The notes under the pieces were generated by a model that saw nothing but the letters and a program-made list of their open reading frames with translations, made no database searches and was not told the origin of the DNA. A stretch of DNA of 5,179 bases, taken from positions 1 to 5,179 of the forward strand of contig DCUN01000142.1 in NCBI GenBank assembly GCA_002327225.1. Direction: 5' to 3'. Position numbers and translations under genes: made by a program. Shown piece after piece: positions 1 through 5,029 of this stretch. Each line of letters begins with the position of its first letter. Within the stretch, counting starts at the first letter, position 1. This DNA is from Desulfobulbaceae bacterium UBA2213. GTDB taxonomy: Bacteria; Desulfobacterota; Desulfobulbia; Desulfobulbales; Desulfocapsaceae.

Positions 1-474
1 ATTGAAGAAAACCAGAAAGGGATCTGCTTTGATGATCTTTTCGGGCCATACCTTAAGGGAGCATCTGAGATCGTTATCACGGATGCCTATATTCGAAAAT
101 TCTACCAGGCAAGAAATCTGATGGAATTTCTGGAAACTGTTGCCAAGTATAAACCTGATGATGAGGAAGTAGATGTAAGGCTTATCACCATTGAGGATGA
201 GTATAACAGTGAGCAGCAAAAGGGCTATCTCATGAACATCCAGGAGAGTATCTGGTACGCTGGGATTCGCTTTTCCTGGGAGCTTGATTCTAATAAAAAC
301 ATTCATGCCCGTCATATTGTGACGAACAATGGTTGGAAGATCCTGCTGGATAGAGGTTTGGACGTGTTCCAGACTTTTGATGGCAAGGATGCCTTCTCCC
401 TGGCCAACAGGTTACAAAAATATCGGTCATGTAGGGCTTTTGAAGTGACCTTTGTAGCAGAGAAAAAGAGTTAA
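1..474 (+). CDS. MIT_C (MITD1 C-terminal, phospholipase-D-like) domain protein, 5' end outside window
   Basis: The frame is open from base 1 to the TAA at 472-474, giving 157 visible residues; the start lies upstream. The visible part resembles the whole MIT_C domain of eukaryotic MITD1. Near the start there is FDDLFGPYLKGASEIVITD followed by AYIR (visible residues about 10-33), matching the family's 'F..YL.ga.ei.i.DpYIR' opening. At about 101-124 there is IHARHIVTNNGW followed by KILLDRGLDVFQ, matching the signature 'iHdR.i..NNGW.I..GRGLD.f'. Known: in MITD1 this domain has a phospholipase-D fold, is thought to be non-catalytic, and binds membranes during cytokinesis; the role of bacterial versions is largely unknown. 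The N-terminal partner domain (for example an AAA+ ATPase, or none) cannot be seen. The next gene, 65 bases on and co-oriented, encodes a small membrane protein, so a membrane-related function is possible but inferred. Base composition looks more AT-rich than the right-hand genes. Confidence 0.85.
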   Translation: MEENQKGICFDDLFGPYLKGASEIVITDAYIRKFYQARNLMEFLETVAKYKPDDEEVDVRLITIEDEYNSEQQKGYLMNIQESIWYAGIRFSWELDSNKNIHARHIVTNNGWKILLDRGLDVFQTFDGKDAFSLANRLQKYRSCRAFEVTFVAEKKS

Positions 475-512
475 ATGGCAAAATGTTAAGATGTAGTGAT
501 TCAGACCTGATC

Positions 513-539
513 TGGCAATTGCCACTGTAAGGAATTCCT
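513..539. promoter_or_regulatory. Two perfect palindromes just upstream of the small membrane protein gene
   Basis: The short gap between the MIT_C gene and the next start codon contains the 12-base perfect palindrome TGGCAATTGCCA (513-524) and the 10-base perfect palindrome AGGAATTCCT (530-539). The second contains the AAGGA ribosome binding site and directly abuts the ATG at 540. Such dyads can be repressor operators or could arise by chance. No convincing promoter boxes accompany them, so a regulatory role is only a suggestion. Confidence 0.25.
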
Positions 540-722
540 ATGCATGACGACAGATCTGACAACATCTTTGACGATGACGATACTCTTGATTTTATTATCT
601 ACAAGGAGCTTGAGAAGCAGGGTCAAGAGCGAAAAGGCGGTGGTAAAGGCGGCTGCCTGGGTATGGTTGTGCTGCTGCTATTACCGGTCGCGAGTGCGAT
701 GCTTCTGAGTTGGAAAGGTTAA
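540..722 (+). CDS. Small acidic protein with one C-terminal membrane segment, function unknown
   Basis: A 60-residue protein that I do not recognise as a named family. The N-terminal third is strongly acidic (DDRSDNIFDDDDTLDF, residues 3-18). Next comes a charged stretch (YKELEKQGQERK, about 21-32) that could be a short helix, then a glycine/lysine hinge, GGGKGGCLG (33-41). A hydrophobic segment at about 40-57 (MVVLLLLPVASAMLLSW) is long enough to span the membrane once, and the protein ends in KG. There is no cleavable signal peptide, so a tail-anchored or single-pass inner-membrane protein is likely, with the acidic end probably cytoplasmic. The start is supported by AAGGA six bases before the ATG. 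It lies 65 bases after the MIT_C gene on the same strand and may share its transcript; a joint function is inference. Confidence 0.75.
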   Translation: MHDDRSDNIFDDDDTLDFIIYKELEKQGQERKGGGKGGCLGMVVLLLLPVASAMLLSWKG

Positions 723-753
723 AGGTCACTCATCACTATCTCTCTCTTTCTGC

Positions 754-782
754 TTGCATATGTAGCCTCATTTTGACATTAT
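754..782 (+). promoter_or_regulatory. Weak candidate sigma-70 promoter for the HU gene
   Basis: The 111-base gap before the HU gene is where its promoter should lie. The best spaced pair I can find is TTGCAT (754-759) and CATTAT (777-782), 17 bases apart, with only 3 and 4 of 6 consensus matches. A perfect TTGACA at 773-778 has no acceptable -10 box downstream. The assignment is therefore weak. Confidence 0.2.
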
Positions 783-833
783 GAGGATTGTCCGTCCCAC
801 AACATTACCACAATAACCAACTGGAGAAGAATC

Positions 834-1163
834 ATGAACAAGTCAGAACTCGTCAGCAAGGTAGCAGAATCAGCGGGCCTTACCAAGGTGGCAGCAGAGA
901 AAGCCCTGAAATCAGTTTTGGATGTCATTGCTAAGGCGTTGGCAGATGAAGAAAGTGTTACCCTTATCGGATTCGGTTCTTTCTCAGTAACCACGCGGGC
1001 AGCCCGTACCGGTCGTAATCCTCAGACCGGCAAGGAGATGAAGATTGCCGAGAAGAAGGTTGTGAAATTCAATGTTGGTAAGAATCTGAAAGAATCCGTC
1101 TGCGTCAAGCCGAAGTCTGGTTGTGGCTGTGCATGCAAGACCGGCAAGGCGAAGAAGAAATAA
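834..1163 (+). CDS. hup: HU-family nucleoid DNA-binding protein with a cysteine/lysine-rich C-terminal extension
   Basis: Residues 1-88 are a complete HU/IHF-type histone-like protein. They contain the N-terminal helices (MNKSELVSKVAESAGLT...), the core GFGSF at 46-50, the DNA-gripping beta arm RAARTGRNPQTGKEM (55-69) with the RNP turn whose proline inserts into the minor groove, and KVVKFNVGKNLKE (75-87). Known role: HU dimers bend and compact DNA without strong sequence specificity. HU proteins usually end near residue 90. This one runs to 109 with a tail holding four cysteines (C90, C97, C99, C101) and ending in KTGKAKKK, so added metal binding, redox sensing or extra DNA contact is possible but inferred. 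The start is supported by GGAGA six bases before the ATG. It is likely transcribed alone, or possibly with the genes to its left; no terminator lies directly after the stop, the nearest being the hairpin at 1340-1381. Confidence 0.95.
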   Translation: MNKSELVSKVAESAGLTKVAAEKALKSVLDVIAKALADEESVTLIGFGSFSVTTRAARTGRNPQTGKEMKIAEKKVVKFNVGKNLKESVCVKPKSGCGCACKTGKAKKK

Positions 1164-1186
1164 CAGGTGTAGTTCCTCGTTTCGGG

Positions 1187-1222
1187 CTGACAATTGATAT
1201 TTGGAAGATTAAAAAATAAAAA
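1187..1222 (+). promoter_or_regulatory. Candidate promoter downstream of the HU gene
   Basis: Two overlapping box pairs with 17-base spacing are present: CTGACA (1187-1192) with TAAAAA (1210-1215), and TTGATA (1194-1199) with TAAAAA (1217-1222). Each pair has 5 of 6 and 4 of 6 consensus matches. A start near 1225-1230 would give an RNA of about 150 bases ending at the hairpin at 1340-1381. A perfect TATAAT at 1291-1296 has no matching -35 box. The local A/T richness makes chance matches likely. Confidence 0.25.
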
Positions 1223-1275
1223 GTCCCCATAACTCGAGCCTCTCTTCCCCTTTCCTGGCCCGAAGGAGCGAATAT

Positions 1276-1332
1276 ATGAAAAAAAAGGGATATAATAATA
1301 CATTTCCACAATCTTCTTTAGCCAAACTTTAG
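1276..1332 (+). CDS. Possible 18-codon small ORF ahead of the strong hairpin
   Basis: ATG at 1276 opens a frame for MKKKGYNNTFPQSSLAKL, stopping at TAG 1330-1332. A good ribosome binding site (AAGGAG, 1263-1268) stands seven bases before the ATG. The stop falls eight bases before the terminator hairpin. This arrangement fits a small expressed peptide or the open frame of a small RNA, but there is no homology evidence and a frame this short can arise by chance. I give it as a candidate only. Confidence 0.2.
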   Translation: MKKKGYNNTFPQSSLAKL

Positions 1333-1339
1333 CCAGAAA

Positions 1340-1381
1340 AAAGAAAAGCACTTAACTGAAATCAGTTAAGTGCTTTTCTTT
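1340..1381. terminator. Strong, probably bidirectional rho-independent terminator (tRNA-Leu and + strand transcripts)
   Basis: A perfect 20-base inverted repeat (arms 1340-1359 and 1362-1381) is separated by only two bases; the core is GCACTTAACTGA / TCAGTTAAGTGC. Read on the - strand it begins four bases after the tRNA-Leu CCA and is followed by the U-rich tract TTTTCTTTTTT, an ideal terminator for the tRNA. Read on the + strand it ends in TTTTCTTT and can stop transcripts coming from the HU gene or from the candidate unit at 1187-1332. Confidence 0.88.
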
Positions 1382-1384
1382 ACT

Positions 1385-1472
1385 TGGTGCCTGGAGCGGG
1401 AGTCGAACCCGCACGGGCGCAAGGCCCACGAGATTTTAAGTCTCGGGTGTCTACCAGTTCCACCATCCAGGC
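1385..1472 (-). tRNA. trnL-UAA: tRNA-Leu, anticodon UAA, CCA encoded
   Basis: The reverse strand folds as a class II tRNA. The acceptor arms GCCTGGA (1472-1466) and TCCAGGC (1395-1389) pair perfectly, followed by discriminator A and an encoded CCA (1387-1385). The D-arm region carries GGTAGA. The anticodon stem CGAGA/TCTCG encloses the loop CTTAAAA, with anticodon TAA at 1438-1436. The variable arm is long (GGGC/GCCC pairing), as expected for leucine, and the T arm is GCGGG-TTCGACT-CCCGC. It decodes UUA (and UUG by wobble). It has its own promoter at 1482-1511 and terminator at 1340-1381, so it can be expressed independently of the antiporter gene upstream. Confidence 0.98.
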
Positions 1473-1481
1473 ATGGCGTTG

Positions 1482-1511
1482 TTTTTACCACAGGGGTGTT
1501 TTGTTTGTCAA
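1482..1511 (-). promoter_or_regulatory. Promoter of tRNA-Leu(UAA)
   Basis: On the - strand a perfect TTGACA (1511-1506) is followed after 18 bases by TAAAAA (1487-1482). This places transcription start about at 1475, only a few bases before the tRNA 5' end at 1472. The -35 box lies inside a small dyad, GTTTGTC-AATC-GACAAAC (1503-1520). The remaining bases up to 1629 contain no other feature I can support, and no terminator is seen for the antiporter gene, so some read-through into the tRNA is possible. Confidence 0.6.
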
Positions 1512-1629
1512 TCGACAAACGCTGACGCATTGCAGGGGCTTTTGTTTGTACCTTCTTTCTTTGTCGTCAGGGAATCACTGCCGTTCAGCCCTTCTCTTTC
1601 ATCGTCATGTTCATTGCCCGGCGGCAGGC

Positions 1630-3588
1630 TCAGGCTGCGGCTATTTTTATGAATTCATTTCGCTCGTGTTGATTGCCGACAACCGCCACCAGATCTCCTT
1701 CCTGAAAAGTGTAATCTATATTGGGGTTGGATTGGAATATCTTTTCATGGATAATCCCGACAATCGATGCCCCGGTTTTGCTGCGAATAGCCGTGTCTTT
1801 AATGCTTTTGCTAAGCAGAGGGCTTCCAGGCATGAGGGTAACCCATGAAATTTCCAGCATATCTTTTATGTTGTCAAGTTTGGTCAGCAGCTGATACTCA
1901 TGGCTCGATTGAAAAATCGGTGCATAATGCTGTTGTCTTACAGCATCTGTATATTGTTGAATAACGGTTACAGGAGTTTCCAGGTGCAGGAGCGCCTGCC
2001 TTGCAATTTCCAACCCTGCCTCCATCTCGGGGAGAACAGCCATGTACACGCCATTTTTATATAAGGTCTGCGCCTGATTGACGCCATCGGCCCGGGCGAT
2101 AATATGCAATGCCGGTTTAAGCTGATGGGCCTGTTTGACAATGGCCAGCGATGTCGTAACTGAAGGGGTGGTAATAAGTAAGAGTCTGGCTTCCTCTAAT
2201 CTTGAGACATCAAGAGCAGTTGACTGGCTCATGTCGCCAAAGACGACAGGGAAGTGTGCAGCCTTGCATTCCAGCATCCTTTGATGGTTCAATTCAATAA
2301 TGACAAAGGGGAGGTTGAGCTGGGTCAGGATGTCTGCGATGTGTTGTCCCACCCGTCCACCTCCGGCAATGACGACATGACCTTTGAGCCCGGAATCAGG
2401 TATGTTTTCAGTTTGCAGCGATTCATGCCGGAAGAGCTGTTTTTTTAATTTATAGAGAGGGGACGCCAGGGCTGAGGCAAAGGGGGTCAAAAACATGCTC
2501 AAGACCGATATGGCGAGAATGAGCGAATACATATTCTGGTCGATGGCCTGCGTCTCAAGTCCTACCCGTGCCAGGACAAAGGAAAATTCACCGACCTGAA
2601 AGAGGCCGAGGCCGACGGCGATCGGTACAATATTGATATATCTGAAGAGTTTGGCCAGAAGGAAGAAGAGTGACCCTTTGAAAACTCCGATGATCAGAAC
2701 CAGAGAGATGATCTGGATCCAGTTTTCGAATAAAAAGGCCGGGTCGATAAGCATGCCCACTGAGGTGAAAAACAAAAGACCGAAGATATCCCTTAAAGGA
2801 ACGATGTCACTCAATGCCTGATGGCCGTAATCAGACTCGCTGAGAACCATCCCGGCAACAAAGGCGCCGAAGGCAAAGGAGAGGCCGAAGAGATAGGTGG
2901 CATAGCCAATTCCCAGACCTATTGCTGTAATCGAGAGGATAAAAAGCTCTCTGGAGTTCCATTGAGCTACATGCGACAGCAGCCATGGCAGCAATTTCCT
3001 GCCCAGGTAAAACATTACCGCCAGGAAGAGTATGGATTTGATGACGGCAATCCCTAAGAGCGGCAGGCCTGCCTGGGGGTTGCTCAACTGGGGGAGGATA
3101 ATCATCATTGGGATGACAGCCAGATCCTGAATGATGAGCATTCCTATCATGACCCGGCTGGAAAGTGTCCCCACAAGACCTCTGCTCATAAGGGTCTTCA
3201 GGGTCACCATGGTGCTGGAAAGGGAGATTAAGGCCCCCAGCCATAAGGCGTGGGCGAAAGAGAGACCTAGATACTCTCCCAGAAGATAGCCGAAGGCGAT
3301 GGTGAGGATGATTTGAACAGGGGTGCCTATCAGGGCAATCTTTCGCACCGGTTTTAATTCGCTGAGAGAAAATTCCAGCCCCAGGGCAAAGAGGAGAAGG
3401 GCCACGCCGATCTCTGCCAGCAGCTCGATCTCATGGGTGTCGCCAATGGTGATACCGCCAGTGTATGGTCCGACCACGATTCCGGCAAGTATGTAGCCCA
3501 GGATCAGCGGCTGTTTGAATTTCTGGGCTACGAGCGCGCCAATCAGCGCCGCCACCACAATCACTATAATATCTGCTGCTATACCCAT
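1630..3588 (-). CDS. CPA2/Kef-type monovalent cation:proton antiporter with RCK (TrkA-N and TrkA-C) domains
   Basis: A 652-residue inner-membrane antiporter, probably exchanging K+ or Na+ for H+, in the KefB/KefC/YbaL/RosB branch of the CPA2 family. Residues 1-380 form the Na+/H+-exchanger domain with about a dozen membrane segments. Recognisable parts are the opening VAQKFKQPLILGYILAGIVVGP (from 20), LLLFALGLEFSL (64-75), and the ion-site motif IIQDLAVIP (152-160). Its Q154-D155 pair is Kef-like rather than the DD pair of electrogenic antiporters. Residues 403-520 form an RCK_N Rossmann domain with GGGRVG (409-414), acidic E432 after the second strand, and GD at 451-452, suggesting NAD(H)/nucleotide gating. 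Residues about 565-652 form a TrkA-C ligand-binding domain. The length is typical. The start follows a weak AGGG, and an in-frame stop lies a few codons upstream. It lies 85 bases after pdxJ on the same strand and may be the last gene of that operon. No KefF/KefG partner gene is in view. Confidence 0.93.
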   Translation of the reverse strand: MGIAADIIVIVVAALIGALVAQKFKQPLILGYILAGIVVGPYTGGITIGDTHEIELLAEIGVALLLFALGLEFSLSELKPVRKIALIGTPVQIILTIAFGYLLGEYLGLSFAHALWLGALISLSSTMVTLKTLMSRGLVGTLSSRVMIGMLIIQDLAVIPMMIILPQLSNPQAGLPLLGIAVIKSILFLAVMFYLGRKLLPWLLSHVAQWNSRELFILSITAIGLGIGYATYLFGLSFAFGAFVAGMVLSESDYGHQALSDIVPLRDIFGLLFFTSVGMLIDPAFLFENWIQIISLVLIIGVFKGSLFFLLAKLFRYINIVPIAVGLGLFQVGEFSFVLARVGLETQAIDQNMYSLILAISVLSMFLTPFASALASPLYKLKKQLFRHESLQTENIPDSGLKGHVVIAGGGRVGQHIADILTQLNLPFVIIELNHQRMLECKAAHFPVVFGDMSQSTALDVSRLEEARLLLITTPSVTTSLAIVKQAHQLKPALHIIARADGVNQAQTLYKNGVYMAVLPEMEAGLEIARQALLHLETPVTVIQQYTDAVRQQHYAPIFQSSHEYQLLTKLDNIKDMLEISWVTLMPGSPLLSKSIKDTAIRSKTGASIVGIIHEKIFQSNPNIDYTFQEGDLVAVVGNQHERNEFIKIAAA

Positions 3589-3673
3589 GCGGGAAACCCT
3601 GCTTTAAAATTTTATCATTCTTTTAAGTTGCTTAAACTCCCTTCTCCTTTGTGGTGAAGTCGAGGCCGAATGG

Positions 3674-4870
3674 TCAACCGATCCTGTTAGCCTCCTGGAT
3701 AATGGCCAGCATATCACGAACGGCCCGGTCAAGTCCGCTGAAGGCTGCCCTGGCGATGATGGCATGGCCGATGGACAGTTCTTCAATGGTGTCGAGGGCG
3801 GCGATGCGGGCGGTGGTCTGATAGTTCAGGCCATGTCCGGCATAAACCCGCAGTCCCATCTGGTAAGCCTCTTCGGCGCTGGTGGCAATAATCTTGAATT
3901 CCTGGTCGCGCCCTTTTTCGTCTGCAGCGTCACAGTAACGGCCGGTATGGATTTCGACAAAGGTGGCTCCTATCTCGTGGGCGGCCTTGATCTGCCTGGT
4001 GTCGGGATCGACAAAAAGAGAAACAGGAATCCCTGCCTTGCGCATCTTGTCGATGGCCTTGGCCAGCATCTTTTTCTGGGAGAGCACATCAAGTCCCCCT
4101 TCGGTAGTCAGCTCCTGCCGTTTTTCAGGGACCAGGGTCACCATGTCCGGTTTGAGATCAAGGGCGATCCCAATCATTTCCTTGTTGGCGCCCATTTCAA
4201 GATTGAGTTTGGTCTTGACCGTTTCCCGAAGTAGCCTGATATCCCGGTCAATGATATGGCGTCTGTCTTCCCGGAGATGGACGACAATCCCTGAGGCCCC
4301 GGCCATTTCGCAGATGGCGGCAGCGGCAACCGGGTCTGGCTCAACGCCTCCCCTGGCCTGGCGGATAGTGGCAATGTGATCAACATTAATGGCAAGATGG
4401 GTCATGGCGGTGCTCCTGGAATGTTGTAATCTGGTGAGTAGTTCCTGTTCCTTGTCCTGCATGAGAATGGCATCCGCCTCTGACAACTCATGGTCGTAGC
4501 CAAGCAGATGGAGGAGGCCGTGGGTGATGAGCCAGGTGAGCCGGTCATGCAGGGATAGTTTGAACTCTTTGGATTCACGCAGGGCGGTGTCAATCGAGAT
4601 GACGATGTCGCCCAGTTCCTTGACCGGCAAAAGGGACAAAGAGGTGTCTGCCCCGTCAGCAAAGGGAAAGGAGAGGACATTGGTCGGCCCGCTCTTGTGC
4701 CGGTAGTGCTCATTGAGCCAGCTTATCTCCTGATCGTCTACAAGGAGGATGCTGAGGCCATGGTCGGCGACCCGGCATTCCCGCAGAAGGGCAGCGGCTC
4801 GTCGTTGCAGGAGACGGCTGTGTATGCGGCAGTCCTGGCAATGGTAATGAATAGAGAGGTCAACGGGCAT
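3674..4870 (-). CDS. ybeY-pdxJ: In-frame YbeY-PdxJ fusion: rRNA maturation endonuclease joined to pyridoxine 5'-phosphate synthase
   Basis: One open frame of 398 codons holds two complete proteins. Residues 1-155 are YbeY, the zinc-dependent endoribonuclease for 16S rRNA 3' end maturation and ribosome quality control. It has NEHYRHKSGPTNVLSFPF (53-70, with conserved R57), LGDIVIS (86-92) and the zinc motif HGLLHLLGYDH (H117, H121, H127). Residues 156-398 are PdxJ (243 residues, normal length), which condenses 1-deoxyxylulose 5-phosphate with 3-amino-2-oxopropyl phosphate to pyridoxine 5'-phosphate. It has LAINVDHIATIRQARGG, VHLREDRRH (PdxJ residues 42-50: H43, R45, H50), NLEM (E70), VPEKRQE, EIHTG and AGHGL (H191). 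No linker beyond a few residues separates them. The junction HSRSTA is encoded by DNA containing AGGAG seven bases before the PdxJ ATG (4405-4403), so PdxJ may also be made separately. The ATG at 4870 has only a weak AAGG close upstream. phoH precedes it, fitting the usual PhoH-YbeY pairing. Confidence 0.93.
   Translation of the reverse strand: MPVDLSIHYHCQDCRIHSRLLQRRAAALLRECRVADHGLSILLVDDQEISWLNEHYRHKSGPTNVLSFPFADGADTSLSLLPVKELGDIVISIDTALRESKEFKLSLHDRLTWLITHGLLHLLGYDHELSEADAILMQDKEQELLTRLQHSRSTAMTHLAINVDHIATIRQARGGVEPDPVAAAAICEMAGASGIVVHLREDRRHIIDRDIRLLRETVKTKLNLEMGANKEMIGIALDLKPDMVTLVPEKRQELTTEGGLDVLSQKKMLAKAIDKMRKAGIPVSLFVDPDTRQIKAAHEIGATFVEIHTGRYCDAADEKGRDQEFKIIATSAEEAYQMGLRVYAGHGLNYQTTARIAALDTIEELSIGHAIIARAAFSGLDRAVRDMLAIIQEANRIG
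4413..4417 (-). promoter_or_regulatory. Internal Shine-Dalgarno for PdxJ inside the fused frame
   Basis: On the - strand AGGAG (4417-4413) stands seven bases before the ATG at 4405-4403, which is exactly where stand-alone PdxJ proteins begin (MTHLAINVDH). This is a better ribosome binding site than the one before the YbeY start. It suggests that PdxJ is, or recently was, translated independently. Confidence 0.6.
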
Positions 4871-4927
4871 AGGCCTTCAGGGTGTGGATTGAGGATGTGA
4901 TGCAGGCAGATTGATTAATGGGTGTTT

Positions 4928-5029
4928 AGGAGCCGTTACGAAATAACATGGCCATTTATATCTATTTCGTTACGGCTCCTTATGCCGTTCTTGACAATTA
5001 AATGGCCATGTTATTTTTTTACAGCGGCT
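4928..5029. repeat. Interleaved inverted repeats (A-B-A'-B') between phoH and ybeY-pdxJ
   Basis: Two long inverted repeats interlock. A (4928-4945, AGGAGCCGTTACGAAATA) pairs with A' (4963-4980) with one mismatch in 18. B (4941-4958, AAATAACATGGCCATTTA) pairs perfectly over 18 bases with B' (4999-5016). A and B overlap by five bases and A' lies in the loop of B-B', so the two stems exclude each other. Taken as a whole, 4928-4958 and 4999-5029 are 31-base terminal inverted repeats with 25 matches, and the outer ends are flanked by TTA on both sides (4926-4928 and 5029-5031). This would fit a tiny non-autonomous mobile element or a structured RNA. It fills most of the 158 bases between phoH and ybeY. 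On the - strand neither stem is followed by a U run, so it is not a standard terminator for phoH; the T run at 5014-5020 follows the B' arm only on the + strand. Confidence 0.75.

Noticed and set aside
773..800. Perfect TTGACA at 773-778 as the HU -35 box
   Set aside because: No sequence 15 to 19 bases downstream resembles a -10 box.
1176..1265. Pairing of TTCGGGC (about 1181-1187) with GCCCGAA (about 1258-1264)
   Set aside because: Only about seven pairs across a loop of some 70 bases, which is weak and likely chance compared with the strong hairpin at 1340-1381.
1384..1848. A 154-codon + strand frame beginning MVPGAGVEPARAQGPRDF
   Set aside because: It reads the antisense of tRNA-Leu and then the antisense of the antiporter gene's 3' end. 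The GAGVEPARAQGPRDFKSRVS opening is a well-known artefact of translating tRNA genes backwards.
2831..3244. A 137-codon - strand frame inside the antiporter gene
   Set aside because: It is an out-of-frame shadow of the membrane domain, which is itself clearly conserved in its own frame.
3764..4379. Long + strand frames (156 and 138 codons) opposite pdxJ
   Set aside because: They are antisense shadows of the GC-rich, highly conserved PdxJ coding sequence, with no recognisable domain or ribosome binding site.
4928..5016. A true H-type pseudoknot using both stems of the interleaved repeats
   Set aside because: The two stems share five bases and no unpaired bases remain to cross the 18-bp B stem, so both full stems cannot coexist. 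Alternative structures or a mobile repeat are more likely.
4991..5019. TTGACA at 4991-4996 as a + strand promoter
   Set aside because: The bases at the proper distance are a T run without a -10 match, and no + strand gene follows; the site lies in the loop between repeat arms.
4928..5020. The inverted repeats as an ordinary rho-independent terminator of phoH
   Set aside because: In the phoH direction (- strand) neither stem is followed by a U-rich tract; the T run lies on the wrong side and would only work for a + strand transcript.
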